64,000 bases of DNA, taken from contig NZ_JARQXB010000008.1 of the NCBI RefSeq assembly GCF_029543105.1, forward strand, positions 62,001 through 126,000, read 5' to 3'. This document shows, one piece after another, positions 1 through 10,930 of this stretch. The notes under the pieces are model-generated. The model saw nothing but the letters and a program-made list of their open reading frames with translations. It had not been told where the DNA came from and ran no database searches. Position numbers and translations under genes: made by a program. Positions within the stretch are counted from its first letter, which is position 1. Each line of letters begins with the position of its first letter. The DNA comes from Stenotrophomonas sp. HITSZ_GD (lineage in GTDB: Bacteria; Pseudomonadota; Gammaproteobacteria; Xanthomonadales; Xanthomonadaceae).

Positions 1-227
1 TGCCGGGCCTGCGTGCACTGGGGCGATTCATTGGCCGCGGGCGTCTGCTCCTGCGCCACGCCGACCCCGCCGCGTGCATCGATCCGCCGGGCCTCGAACT
101 TCTGGCCGCTGGGCGGGCTTTCGGAATAGTGGGTGACGCCGTTGGCGTCCTTCCACTTGTACAGGTCGGCGGCGCCGGCGGTGCCGGCGAGCAGACACAG
201 GCCGAGCAGGCCGGTCTTCAAGCGCAT
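1..227 (-). CDS. DUF4124 domain-containing secreted protein (3' part missing)
   Basis: The gene reads leftward from an ATG at 227-225 and runs off the window edge, so about 75 codons are visible. The product starts with a typical Sec signal peptide (MRLKTGLLGLCLLAG, then a TAGA-A cleavage region near residue 20). It continues ADLYKWKDANGVTHYSESPP, the hallmark start of the DUF4124 domain found in many small gammaproteobacterial periplasmic proteins. A good ribosome site (GGGGAAAGA) lies 5-6 bp before the ATG. The molecular function of DUF4124 is unknown. The gene is divergent from pssA, sharing an intergenic region of about 155 bp. The call rests on the start motif only, because the C-terminus is outside the window. 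Confidence 0.8.
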   Translation of the reverse strand, partial: MRLKTGLLGLCLLAGTAGAADLYKWKDANGVTHYSESPPSGQKFEARRIDARGGVGVAQEQTPAANESPQCTQAR

Positions 228-371
228 GTTGGTCTTTCCCCAGGGTGAATCCCCGGCCGATTGCAGCACCGCTGGGCGGGGCTGGCAAGCCGCGCGGCGC
301 AAAACGGCTGCCGGGGCAGGGCGCGGGCGCGCCGCCGCGCACCCCGGTTCGCCCTGGCTGCCGACTGCCTC

Positions 372-383
372 TAAACTGGCGGG
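372..383 (+). promoter_or_regulatory. Candidate leaderless promoter of pssA (-10 box TAAACT)
   Basis: TAAACT at 372-377 fits a TANNNT -10 hexamer and is followed by only 6 bp before the pssA ATG. Transcription would therefore begin at or next to the start codon. There is no Shine-Dalgarno sequence in this spacer and no clear -35 box. The same spacing recurs before other genes in the window. Confidence 0.45.
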
Positions 384-1160
384 ATGGAAGAAACCCGTCC
401 CCCGCCGCGTTCGCGCACCATCTACCTGCTGCCGAACCTGTTCACCACCGCCGGCCTGTTTTCCGGCTTCTACGCCATCGTGGCCGCCGCCAACGGCGAT
501 TTCGTGCCGGCCAGCATCGCGGTGTTCGTGGCCGCGATCATGGATGGCCTGGATGGCCGCGTGGCGCGCCTGACCGGCACCAGCAGCGAATTCGGCGTGC
601 AGTACGACTCGCTCGCTGACCTGGTCAGCTTCGGCATGGCCCCGGCGCTGGTGATGTACCACTGGTCGCTGTCGGCGCTGAAGTTCGACGGCGACGTGCT
701 GGGCCGGGTGGGCTGGGCGGCCGCGTTCCTGTATGCCGCCTGCGCCGCGCTGCGGCTGGCCCGCTTCAATACCCAGGTGGGCGTGGTGGACAAACGGTGG
801 TTCATCGGCCTGGCCAGCCCCGCCGCGGCCGGCTTGATGATGTCCTTCGTGTGGGCCTTCGCCGACGGCAAGCTGGGCTGGAGCGGCGACGAGCTGCGCT
901 ACGTCGCGCTGGCGGTGACGCTGGTGGCCGCGCTGCTGATGGTCAGCCGCATCCGCTTCTGGAGCTTCAAGGGCGGCGAGAAGGGGCCGCGCGCGGACCG
1001 CGTGCGCTTCCTGCAACTGGCGGTGGTGGCGATCGTGCTGGCGGTGGTGTTCATCGACCCGCCGCGCACGCTGCTCACCATCGGCGTGGTCTATGCGCTG
1101 TCCGGCCCGGGCCTGTGGCTGTGGCGCCGCATGCGCAAGGCGCCCGAGTCGACCGCATGA
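384..1160 (+). CDS. pssA: CDP-diacylglycerol--serine O-phosphatidyltransferase
   Basis: This inner-membrane enzyme condenses CDP-diacylglycerol with L-serine to phosphatidylserine, the precursor of phosphatidylethanolamine. The 258-residue protein has the complete CDP-alcohol phosphatidyltransferase signature: D57-G58-x2-A61-R62-x8-G71-x3-D75-x3-D79. Several hydrophobic segments follow (for example around residues 110-130, 150-165 and 175-190). The length fits the compact multi-spanning type II PssA rather than the E. coli phospholipase D-like type. The start is the ATG 6 bp after a TAAACT box. The stop codon overlaps the next start (ATGA), so the downstream holD-like gene is probably translated by coupling. 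I am confident of the family. Confidence 0.95.
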   Translation: MEETRPPPRSRTIYLLPNLFTTAGLFSGFYAIVAAANGDFVPASIAVFVAAIMDGLDGRVARLTGTSSEFGVQYDSLADLVSFGMAPALVMYHWSLSALKFDGDVLGRVGWAAAFLYAACAALRLARFNTQVGVVDKRWFIGLASPAAAGLMMSFVWAFADGKLGWSGDELRYVALAVTLVAALLMVSRIRFWSFKGGEKGPRADRVRFLQLAVVAIVLAVVFIDPPRTLLTIGVVYALSGPGLWLWRRMRKAPESTA

Positions 1161-1597
1161 GCGAGGCGGCCGGCCTGCCGTGGTCGAGCGAGCAGCTGTC
1201 GTGGCTGCAGGCGCTGGGCCATGTGGTGTACCTGGACCGCGACGCCGTGGTCGAAGCGCCCGCGCGCGCCATCGAAGCCGCCGTGCCTCCGGCCGCCGCC
1301 GCGCCGGCCGAGCGCGCCGCCCCGCCGCGCCGGCAGGCCCCCGTGGCGCCGGACACCCAGGCGCCGGTCATCGCGCCCGAGCTGGCCAGCAGCGGGCCGC
1401 GCCGTGGCCGCAGCGGCCTGCCCGATCGCCTGCAGATCGCGCTGCTGCGCGCCTGCGGCCTGAATCCGAACGACCCGTCTACGCAGACGCTGATGGCCAC
1501 CTGGCCGCTGGCCGAGCTGCGCGCCAACCCGCGTGCCAAGCGCGCGCTGTGGCCGCAGCTGCGCGCGCTGCGGCGCCAGGGCAGGGCCCGCTCATGA
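1157..1597 (+). CDS. holD: Putative DNA polymerase III psi subunit (divergent HolD)
   Basis: This 146-residue protein would normally be called hypothetical. Two ends resemble E. coli psi. Near the N-terminus, LSWLQALGHVVYL (about residues 14-26) corresponds to the short chi-binding peptide (QLQQLGITQW in E. coli). Near the C-terminus, ELRANPRAKRALWPQLR (about 120-136) closely matches the E. coli DLRANPTARAALWQQI segment. Between them lies a low-complexity Ala/Pro-rich linker (about 33-80). The gene sits immediately upstream of rimI and overlaps it, exactly as holD does in E. coli. HolC (chi), its expected partner, is 3.4 kb away. Psi links chi to the tau/gamma clamp loader. The assignment is inferred from short motifs and context, because the family is very divergent. 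Confidence 0.7.
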   Translation: MSEAAGLPWSSEQLSWLQALGHVVYLDRDAVVEAPARAIEAAVPPAAAAPAERAAPPRRQAPVAPDTQAPVIAPELASSGPRRGRSGLPDRLQIALLRACGLNPNDPSTQTLMATWPLAELRANPRAKRALWPQLRALRRQGRARS

Positions 1598-2076
1598 GCG
1601 CGGTGAGCGCCCCGGCGCCGGTCGTGTTGCGGCCGATGCGCGAGGAGGACCTCGACGCGGTGATGGAGGTCGAACGCCGCGCCTATCCGTTCCCCTGGAC
1701 GCGCGGCATCTTCCGCGATTGCCTGCAGGCCGGCTACCCGGGGCGGGTGATGGAGCAGGCCGGGGTGCTGGTGGGCTACGGCATGCTCAGCATCGCCGCC
1801 GACGAGGCCCACATCCTCAATGTCTGCGTCGATCCGGCGCAGCAATCGCGCGGCCATGGCCGGGTGCTGCTGCGCGCGCTGGTGCGCGTGGCGCGCGAGC
1901 GCGGCGCGCGCCGCGTATTCCTGGAGGTGCGGCCGTCCAACACGCCCGCCATCGCGCTCTACCATTCCGAAGGCTTCAACGAGATCGGCCGCCGGCCGCG
2001 CTACTATCCGGCGCACAACGGCCGCGAGGATGCGCTGGTGATGGCGATGGAGCTGGCGTTCGAAGGCATGGGCTGA
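1594..2076 (+). CDS. rimI: Ribosomal protein S18-alanine N-acetyltransferase RimI
   Basis: RimI is a GNAT-fold enzyme that transfers an acetyl group from acetyl-CoA to the N-terminal alanine of ribosomal protein S18. The 160-residue product shows the N-terminal EVERRAYPFPWT segment typical of RimI. It also has the acetyl-CoA-binding region with QQSRGHGRVLLRALV (a Q-x-x-G-x-G/A-type loop, about 83-97) and the LEVRPSNTPAIALYHSEGF segment (about 110-128) that marks the family. The start overlaps the previous stop by 4 bp (ATGA), completing a pssA-holD-rimI transcription unit. A convergent terminator hairpin follows 30 bp after the stop. Confidence 0.93.
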   Translation: MSAVSAPAPVVLRPMREEDLDAVMEVERRAYPFPWTRGIFRDCLQAGYPGRVMEQAGVLVGYGMLSIAADEAHILNVCVDPAQQSRGHGRVLLRALVRVARERGARRVFLEVRPSNTPAIALYHSEGFNEIGRRPRYYPAHNGREDALVMAMELAFEGMG

Positions 2077-2105
2077 GTCCGCGCCGCCCGCGCCCGCGCA
2101 AACGA

Positions 2106-2131
2106 AAACGCCGCTGTTCCCAGCGGCGTTT
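2106..2131. terminator. Bidirectional terminator between rimI and valS
   Basis: There is an 11-bp perfect stem (AAACGCCGCTG / CAGCGGCGTTT) with a TTCC loop. It sits in the 61-bp gap between two convergent operons. The flanking A residues at 2105-2108 give a T-run on the leftward transcript. On the rightward side the T residues lie within the stem. It should end both the pssA-holD-rimI and the pepA-holC-valS transcripts. Confidence 0.75.
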
Positions 2132-2137
2132 CGCGGT

Positions 2138-4963
<2,826 letters not shown>

Positions 4964-5022
4964 AAGACCGGGATCTGGGGGTTCTTGAGCGTGTTCGGGA
5001 GGGGCCGCGGCGGGGCGGCGCC

Positions 5023-5448
5023 TTACATGTCGTACTTGTTCAGTTCCAGGCCGAGGGCCTTGTACTGCTTCCAGCGCTCGCGCAGCGGCTCGCGCGCGGC
5101 CGGGTCGGCCGGCACCACTTCCAGGATGCGGTCGCAGGCGCCCAGGTAGGGATCATCGCGCAGGTTCAACACCAGGGCGCGCGCGGCCACGTCGGTGTCC
5201 GGCGTGGCGATCAGCACCGGGGCCTCGTCCTCGTCCTCGTCCATGCCGGCGATCTGGTGCGGGATGTAGGCGTCGGGGTCGAAGGACCACAGCAGGTCGT
5301 CCAGTTCCTCGGCCTGGGCCCCGTCGCGGGCCAGGATCAGCATCGACAGGTTGGCGTCGTTTGCCTTGCGCGCGAGTTCGCAGACCAGCTTCAGCGGTTC
5401 GGTGAGAAAGCGGGGCTTGGCGATCAGGTAGAAGTCGGCGCGGGGCAT
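5023..5448 (-). CDS. holC: DNA polymerase III chi subunit
   Basis: Chi binds psi and single-stranded-DNA-binding protein, and so links the clamp loader to the lagging strand. The 141-residue product begins [10 protein letters not shown] and has the family's [20 protein letters not shown] segment (a helix-strand motif). It also has [19 protein letters not shown], with the conserved LW.F....IPH signature, and ends [17 protein letters not shown]. It lies between pepA and valS as in E. coli. No strong Shine-Dalgarno precedes the ATG. The expected partner psi is encoded by the divergent holD-like gene at 1157-1597. Confidence 0.93.
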   Translation of the reverse strand: MPRADFYLIAKPRFLTEPLKLVCELARKANDANLSMLILARDGAQAEELDDLLWSFDPDAYIPHQIAGMDEDEDEAPVLIATPDTDVAARALVLNLRDDPYLGACDRILEVVPADPAAREPLRERWKQYKALGLELNKYDM

Positions 5449-5477
5449 CGGCGGGATTCGCAGGGGTTCGGGAAGGC

Positions 5478-5514
5478 GGAAGAAGGCGCCGGCGCGGGCC
5501 GCACGCCTTCTTCC
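5478..5514. repeat. Inverted repeat in the pepA-holC spacer
   Basis: Two perfect 11-bp arms (GGAAGAAGGCG / CGCCTTCTTCC) are separated by 15 bp, between the pepA stop and the holC start. No T-run follows on the leftward strand. A partial attenuator or RNA-processing hairpin that lowers holC-valS expression relative to pepA is more likely than a full terminator. Confidence 0.5.
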
Positions 5515-5521
5515 GGAGGCA

Positions 5522-7003
5522 TCACGCCGCGGCGGCGACGCGGTCCAGCAGCCACTGCGTCAGCAGGCCCACCGGACGGCCGGTGGCCATGCCGCGCTTG
5601 CCTTCGTCGCTGGCCACGCCGGCGATGTCCAGGTGCGCCCAGCGCTGGTTTTCGGTGAAGCGCGACAGGAAGCAGCCGGCGGTGATCGCGCCTGCCCAAC
5701 GGCCGCCGATGTTGTAGACGTCGGCGAAGGTGGAATCGAGCATGCCCTGGTATTCGTCCCACAGCGGCAGGCGCCAGGCGCGGTCGAACACGTACTCGCC
5801 GGCGGCCAGCAGCTCGTTGGCGAGGTCGTCGTGCTTGCTCATCAGGCCGGCGGTCTGGTGGCCCAGGGCGACCATGCACGCGCCGGTGAGCGTGGCCACG
5901 TCGATGAGCGCTTCCGGATTGAAGCGCTCGGCATAGGTCAGCGCATCGCACAGGATCAGGCGGCCTTCGGCGTCGGTGTTGCCCACCTCGATGGTCTTGC
6001 CGGACATGCTGGTGATGACATCCGACGGGCGGTAGGCGTTGCCGTCGATGGCGTTCTCCACCGCCGGCACCACCACCACCAGGTTGACCGGCAGCTGCGC
6101 CTTCACCGTGGCCACGAAGGTGCCGATGACGTTGGCGCCGCCGCACATGTCGTACTTCATTTCCTCGATGCCGCCCTGCGTCTTGAGGTTGACGCCGCCG
6201 GTGTCGAAGGTGATGCCCTTGCCGACCAGCACGTAGGGCCGTGCGTCGCCGCCCCCGTTCCACTTCAGCACCACCAGCTTCGGGCGGTTGGCCGAGCCGC
6301 GCGCCACGGCCAGCAGCGAGCCCATGCCGAGGGCTTCCATCTGCACTTCGTCCAGCACCTCGGCCTCGGCGCCGTCATGGGCGGCGGCGAAGGCCAGCGA
6401 GGTCTCGGCCAGGTAGGCCGGGTTGCACAGGTTCGGCGGCAGGTTGCCCAGCTCGCGGGCGTATTCCACGCCGGCCGCGATGGCCTGGCCCTGGGCCAGG
6501 GCCGCGGTGTCCTCGCCACGCACGGCCAGGTGCGCCAGGCCCTTGTCCTCTGCCTTCTTCTTGCCGAGGGTGGCGGTGTAGCGGTAGGCAGCGTGGTCGC
6601 CGGCGATGATCGCCTGGCGGATCGCCCAGGCCGCGTCGCGGCCCTTCACCGGCAGCTCGGAAAGGGTGAACAGCGCCTGCGCGACGGGGCCGCTGCGCAG
6701 GGCGCGCACGCTGTCGCCGACCGCCTTGAGGTACTGCGGCGCGCCGAACTTGCCCGCATCGCCCAGCCCGACCACCAGCACGCGCGGCGCGGCGACGCCG
6801 GGCAGGTCGTGCAGCAGCGCGGTGGCGCCGGTCTTGCCGCTGACATCGCCGCGGGCGAGCAGGGCGGTGATGCGCCCGCCGCTGGCCGCGTCCAGCGCCT
6901 GGGCGGACGGGGACAGGGACTGGTCGGCGAAGGCGCCGACGACGAGGCAGTCCACCGCGGCGGAGGCCGGGGCGTCGAGGTTCAGGGTGAATTGCAGGGC
7001 CAT
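5522..7003 (-). CDS. pepA: Leucyl aminopeptidase (cytosol aminopeptidase, M17)
   Basis: This di-zinc/manganese exopeptidase releases N-terminal amino acids from peptides. In E. coli the same protein also binds DNA at Xer sites and at carAB. The product has the M17 signature [10 protein letters not shown], the metal-binding [10 protein letters not shown] segment upstream, and [11 protein letters not shown] between them. I chose the ATG at 7003 ([10 protein letters not shown]), giving 493 residues, the usual family size. A longer open frame reaching about 7099 would add an unrelated basic tail and run across the lptF promoter region. It is the first gene of pepA-holC-valS and is divergent from lptF. 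xerD lies 2.9 kb away, but no functional link is shown here. Confidence 0.96.
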   Translation of the reverse strand: MALQFTLNLDAPASAAVDCLVVGAFADQSLSPSAQALDAASGGRITALLARGDVSGKTGATALLHDLPGVAAPRVLVVGLGDAGKFGAPQYLKAVGDSVRALRSGPVAQALFTLSELPVKGRDAAWAIRQAIIAGDHAAYRYTATLGKKKAEDKGLAHLAVRGEDTAALAQGQAIAAGVEYARELGNLPPNLCNPAYLAETSLAFAAAHDGAEAEVLDEVQMEALGMGSLLAVARGSANRPKLVVLKWNGGGDARPYVLVGKGITFDTGGVNLKTQGGIEEMKYDMCGGANVIGTFVATVKAQLPVNLVVVVPAVENAIDGNAYRPSDVITSMSGKTIEVGNTDAEGRLILCDALTYAERFNPEALIDVATLTGACMVALGHQTAGLMSKHDDLANELLAAGEYVFDRAWRLPLWDEYQGMLDSTFADVYNIGGRWAGAITAGCFLSRFTENQRWAHLDIAGVASDEGKRGMATGRPVGLLTQWLLDRVAAAA

Positions 7004-7110
7004 TGAGCAGATTCCGTTGGCAAGTCCGTACAATCGCGGACTGTTTACGCCGGCCCGGTTAGGCTGGCGGCTCCGCGAACGAATCCAAGAGTTTAGCAAG
7101 CCCCCACCTT

Positions 7111-8196
7111 ATGCCGAAGCTCGACCGATATCTGTTGCGCGATTTCACCCAGAGCTTCTTGGCGACGCTGATCGTGCTGCTGGTGGTCAGCGTCGGCGCG
7201 GTGCTGGTGGACATCCTGGGCAACATCGCCGATGGCAAGGTCCCGGCCCGGCTGCTGCTGTCCCAGCTGGGGCTGCAGTTCGTGGCCTACCTGCCCCTGA
7301 TCCTCCCGCTGGCGCTGATGCTGGGCCTGCTGCTGGCCCTGTCCCGGCTGTACCGCGATTCGGAAATGGCGGTGATCACCGCCATCGGCGTGGGGCCGCG
7401 CCGCCTGCTGCGCCCGATCATGCTGCTGACCGTGCCGGTGGTGGCGCTGATCGGCGCCTGCTCGCTGTGGCTGGGCCCGCTGGCCACGCGCACCGCCGAC
7501 AAGATGCTCGAGGACGCCAACCGCTCGGTGGTGATCGCCGGCCTGGAAGCCGGCCGCTTCACGCCGCTGTCCGGCGGTGGGGTGGTCTACCTGTCCAGCG
7601 TGTCGCCCAATGGCACCCAGTTCGGCAAGATTTTCATGCAGCGCCAGACCGACGACCGCGTGGACGTGGCTACCGCCAACACCGGCTCGGTGTTCTTCGA
7701 AGGCAAGAAGGACCGCTTCCTGCGCATGGAGAACGGTTACCGCGTGGAAGGGCCGGCCCAGGGCGATGGCCTGGATTACCGCCTGCTGCGCTTTGCCCGC
7801 AACGAGGTCGCGCTGCCGGACCGGGCGCAGGTGCATGACGAGAACGACCCGGAAGTGATGTCCACCCGTCGACTGATCGGCGACGAGCGGCTGTCGGCGC
7901 GCGCGCAGTTGAACTGGCGCATCGCCCCGCCGCTGCTCGCGCTGGCCTTCGCCCTGCTGGCCCTGCCGCTCTCGCGCAGCTCGCCGCGCCAGCAGCGCTA
8001 CGGCCGCATCATGCTGGCATTCCTGGGCTACCTGGTGGGCACCAACCTGATGATCGTGGGCACGCAGTGGATCTCCGCCGGCAAGACGCCGGCTGCGCTG
8101 GGCCTGTGGTGGCTGCTGCTGCCGCTGCTGGTGGTGGCGGTGTGGGCCTACCTGCGCGATGGACGCCTGTCGCGGCCGCGGAGGGCGGCGGCATGA
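7111..8196 (+). CDS. lptF: LPS export ABC transporter permease LptF
   Basis: LptF and LptG form the transmembrane part of the LptB2FG complex, which extracts lipopolysaccharide from the inner membrane. The 361-residue product opens MPKLDRYLLRDFTQSFLAT and has three N-terminal membrane segments (about 13-35, 48-75, 100-125). A soluble jellyroll domain follows (about 135-265), and then three C-terminal segments (about 270-350). This is the layout of the YjgP/YjgQ family. A TACAAT box at 7029-7034 is a possible -10 element. The stop overlaps the lptG start (ATGA). The pair is divergent from pepA, the normal gammaproteobacterial arrangement. Confidence 0.95.
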   Translation: MPKLDRYLLRDFTQSFLATLIVLLVVSVGAVLVDILGNIADGKVPARLLLSQLGLQFVAYLPLILPLALMLGLLLALSRLYRDSEMAVITAIGVGPRRLLRPIMLLTVPVVALIGACSLWLGPLATRTADKMLEDANRSVVIAGLEAGRFTPLSGGGVVYLSSVSPNGTQFGKIFMQRQTDDRVDVATANTGSVFFEGKKDRFLRMENGYRVEGPAQGDGLDYRLLRFARNEVALPDRAQVHDENDPEVMSTRRLIGDERLSARAQLNWRIAPPLLALAFALLALPLSRSSPRQQRYGRIMLAFLGYLVGTNLMIVGTQWISAGKTPAALGLWWLLLPLLVVAVWAYLRDGRLSRPRRAAA

Positions 8197-9299
8197 GGAT
8201 CACCCCGCGCATCCATGACCTGTACATCGGCCGGGCGGTCATCGGCACGGTGCTGTTGACCTGGGCGGTGCTGCTGGGCCTGGATATCGTCAACGCGTTT
8301 TCCAGCGAAGCCAAGGACATCGGGCAGGGCAGCTACAGCTTCGGCCACGCCATCGCCTACGTCGCCTATACCGTGCCGCGGCGTGCCTACACCTTGTTCC
8401 CGACCGCCGCGGTGATCGGCGCGCTGATGGGCCTGGGCCAACTGGCCGCCACCTCCGAGCTGACCGCCCTGCGCGCGCTGGGCCTGTCGCGGCGCCGGCT
8501 CAGCCTCTCGGTGGCCGCCGCCATGGCGCTGCTGACCGCGCTGATGGTCATCAGCGGCGAGACCCTGGGCCCCTGGGCGCAGGGGCAGGCCGACGTGCTC
8601 AAGTCGAGCGCGCGCTACGAAAGCAATATGTCCATGGCGCGCTACGCCGGGCTGTGGGCGCGCGAGGGCAACACCTTCCTCAACGCCCAGAGCGGCGAGG
8701 AGAAGCTGCTCGAAGGCGGCGGTACCGCGCTGGAGCTGCACGACGTGCGGCTGTATCAGCTCGGCGAAGACGGCCGCCTGCAGACGCTGACCCATGCCGC
8801 GGTGGCCGAACACCGCGATTCGGGCTGGACGCTGCGCCAGGTGCAGGAAGACCACTTCGCCGAGCGCTCGGTGACGCGCGAGAAGAAGGCCGAGATGCCG
8901 TGGCAGTCCGCGCTGGACCCGGCCGCGCTGGCCGCCGGGCTGGCCAAGCCGCGCAACCTCTCCGCGCACGACCTGCATACGAGCATCGAGTACCGCCGCC
9001 GCAACGGGCTGGACGCGCGCGACTACGAGGACCAGTACTGGAGCCGCTGGTTCTATCCGCTCAACGTGCTGGCGCTGTGCCTGGCCGCCATCCCGTTCGC
9101 CTTCGGCTCGCTGCGCAGCGGCGGCATGGGCAAGCGGTTGTTCCTGGGCATCCTGTTCGCGCTGGGCTTCTGGCTGCTGCAGCTGTTCTTCGGGCGCATG
9201 GCCGGCGCGCTCAAGTTCGATTACCGCATCGCCTACGCGCTGCCGCCCATCGTGATGATGCTGGTCTCCGGCTGGTTGTTCCGGCGGCGCAGCAGCTAG
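8193..9299 (+). CDS. lptG: LPS export ABC transporter permease LptG
   Basis: This is the partner of LptF in LptB2FG. The 368-residue protein begins MRITPRIHDLYIGRAVIGTVLLTWAV after the ATGA overlap with lptF. It shows the same 3 TM + periplasmic domain + 3 TM layout. The segment SELTALRALGLSRRRLSLSV (about 89-108) is the cytoplasmic coupling helix that contacts the LptB ATPase. The C-terminal membrane part includes PLNVLALCLAAIPFAFGSLRSGG. Its stop at 9299 faces the convergent RDD gene across 25 bp, which contain a small GC hairpin (9308-9323). Confidence 0.95.
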   Translation: MRITPRIHDLYIGRAVIGTVLLTWAVLLGLDIVNAFSSEAKDIGQGSYSFGHAIAYVAYTVPRRAYTLFPTAAVIGALMGLGQLAATSELTALRALGLSRRRLSLSVAAAMALLTALMVISGETLGPWAQGQADVLKSSARYESNMSMARYAGLWAREGNTFLNAQSGEEKLLEGGGTALELHDVRLYQLGEDGRLQTLTHAAVAEHRDSGWTLRQVQEDHFAERSVTREKKAEMPWQSALDPAALAAGLAKPRNLSAHDLHTSIEYRRRNGLDARDYEDQYWSRWFYPLNVLALCLAAIPFAFGSLRSGGMGKRLFLGILFALGFWLLQLFFGRMAGALKFDYRIAYALPPIVMMLVSGWLFRRRSS

Positions 9300-9324
9300 C
9301 GAACCGCGCCGCGGGAACGCGGCC

Positions 9325-9816
9325 CTAGCGCGGGCGCTTTTCCCTGCGCTCCAGGCGCGTGCCGCTGAGGCGGTCGTGCCAGGTGAGCCGCTCGCGGTCG
9401 ACGAACGCCCACCAGAAGCCCAGGCCGCCCGCCAGCAACGACACCGTGCCGACGGCATAGCGTCGCCACAATGCGGGCCAGGTCGGCACCTCGCCACGGG
9501 CGCCCGTCAGGTGCAGGCGCCACGGCCGCATGCCCAGGGTCTGCCCGCCGCGCCGCCAGCTCACGGTGGCGTAGATGCCCGCGACGATCCAGCAGCACAG
9601 CCACAGCAGCCATTGCAGCGCGCTGAAAGGCGCGATGTTCTCGCGGCTGCGGTGCCCGGCCAAAAAGAAGCCGACGGTGAACGCGGTGGACACCAGCATC
9701 CACAGCGCCACCACCGGCCAGAAGTCGTAGAACAGCGCGAGCAGGCGCCATGGCACCAGGCTGCGCGGGCGGGCGGGGGAGGCGGCGAGGTCGTGCGAGG
9801 CGGCAGTGGGCTCCAT
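9325..9816 (-). CDS. RDD family membrane protein
   Basis: This 163-residue protein has an N-terminal basic stretch, two strong membrane segments (about 27-52 and 63-85) and a third around 120-140. The motif LFYDFWPVVALWML, followed by GQTLGMRPWRLHLTG and near the end LTWHDRLSGTRL, is the RDD-family pattern (Arg-Asp-Asp type; here the first Asp region is YDFW). Function in this family is generally unknown; some members are ion antiporters. The start ATG lies 6 bp after TATGCT (9823-9828 on the complementary strand), suggesting a leaderless transcript divergent from xerD. Confidence 0.85.
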   Translation of the reverse strand: MEPTAASHDLAASPARPRSLVPWRLLALFYDFWPVVALWMLVSTAFTVGFFLAGHRSRENIAPFSALQWLLWLCCWIVAGIYATVSWRRGGQTLGMRPWRLHLTGARGEVPTWPALWRRYAVGTVSLLAGGLGFWWAFVDRERLTWHDRLSGTRLERREKRPR

Positions 9817-9822
9817 GCCCGG

Positions 9823-9879
9823 AGCATAGCCGCCCGCCGCCGGGCGAGGCAGCCGGCACGGGCCGAGTGCGGCTAAGCT
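9823..9879. promoter_or_regulatory. Divergent leaderless-type promoters for the RDD gene and xerD
   Basis: Leftward, TATGCT (reverse complement of 9823-9828) is 6 bp before the RDD ATG. Rightward, TAAGCT at 9874-9879 is 6 bp before the xerD ATG. Both fit TANNNT and neither gene has a Shine-Dalgarno in the spacer. The 69-bp region is just long enough for two back-to-back promoters. Confidence 0.5.
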
Positions 9880-9885
9880 GGGCGC

Positions 9886-10860
9886 ATGTCCTCGCATTCC
9901 CCGGCAGAACGACGCCAGCGTGTCGGCGAACTCCCGCCACTGCGCGCCGCAGACGAACAGGCGATCCAGCGCTTCCTCGACCGCCTGTGGGCCGAACAGG
10001 GCCTGGCGCGGCAAACCCTGGACAGCTACCGCCGCGATCTTTCCGGCCTGGCACGCTGGCGCGACGGGCGGGGGGGCGGATTGGCCGGCATCGACCGCGC
10101 CGGCGTCTTCGACTACCTCGCCTGGCGCACGGGCCAGCGCTATTCGCCGCGCAGCAACGCGCGGCTGCTCTCGACCCTGCGCGCCTTCTTCGGCCAGGCG
10201 CTGGCGCGCGGCGAGCGCGCCGACGATCCCACCGCGCTGATCGACCCGCCGCGCCTGCCGCGTGCCCTGCCCAAGGCGCTGGCCGAAAGCCAGATCGACG
10301 CACTGCTCGCTGCCCCCGCGCTGGACGACCCGGCCGGCCTGCGCGACCGCGCCATGCTCGAATTGATGTACGCCGCCGGGCTGCGCGTGAGCGAGCTGGT
10401 CGGCCTGCCGGCCAACGCGGTGAACCTGCGTCAGGGCGTGCTGCGGGTGACCGGCAAGGGCAGCAAGGAGCGGCTGGTGCCGTTGGGCGAGGAATCGCAG
10501 CACTGGCTGCAGCGTTATCTCGAAGGCGGGCGGGCGGCCCTGGCGGCGGGCAAGAGCGTACCGGCCGGCGCCGACGGGCAGGTGCCGATGTTCATCGATG
10601 CCGCGCGCAAGCCGCTGACGCGCCAGCACTTCTGGCAACTGGTCAAGCGTTACGCCGCGGTGGCCGGTATCGACCCGGCGCAGGTCAGCCCGCATGGCCT
10701 GCGCCACAGCTTCGCCACGCACCTGCTCAACCGTGGCGCGGACCTGCGCGCGCTGCAGATGCTGCTGGGCCACAGCTCGCTCTCCACCACGCAGATCTAC
10801 ACCCTGGTGGCGCGCGAGCACCTGCAGCAGTTGCACCAGCGCCACCATCCGCGCGGTTGA
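9886..10860 (+). CDS. xerD: Site-specific tyrosine recombinase XerD
   Basis: XerD acts with XerC at dif to resolve chromosome dimers, activated by FtsK. The 324-residue protein has an N-terminal SAM-like core-binding domain (about 25-110; [14 protein letters not shown]...). The catalytic domain carries the tyrosine-recombinase residues R167 (AAGLRVSEL), H270 and R273 ([22 protein letters not shown]), H296 ([14 protein letters not shown]) and Y305. The ending LHQRHHPRG is typical of XerD. The short linker and housekeeping context argue against a phage integrase. A dsbC homologue follows within about 70 bp, as in E. coli. Confidence 0.95.
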   Translation: MSSHSPAERRQRVGELPPLRAADEQAIQRFLDRLWAEQGLARQTLDSYRRDLSGLARWRDGRGGGLAGIDRAGVFDYLAWRTGQRYSPRSNARLLSTLRAFFGQALARGERADDPTALIDPPRLPRALPKALAESQIDALLAAPALDDPAGLRDRAMLELMYAAGLRVSELVGLPANAVNLRQGVLRVTGKGSKERLVPLGEESQHWLQRYLEGGRAALAAGKSVPAGADGQVPMFIDAARKPLTRQHFWQLVKRYAAVAGIDPAQVSPHGLRHSFATHLLNRGADLRALQMLLGHSSLSTTQIYTLVAREHLQQLHQRHHPRG

Positions 10861-10930
10861 GGAGCGCGTCGCGACGGCCTTCAGACCGGCTGTGCGAGAA
10901 TCCGGCCAAATCCGCTTTCTGGAAGTGCCG

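Noticed and set aside
7004-7099. N-terminal extension of PepA
   Set aside because: The extra residues are basic and unrelated to the family, and the region is the divergent pepA-lptF promoter.
9308-9323. GC hairpin between lptG and the RDD gene as a terminator
   Set aside because: The stem is only 6 bp, with no T-run on either strand. It is too weak to list as a terminator.
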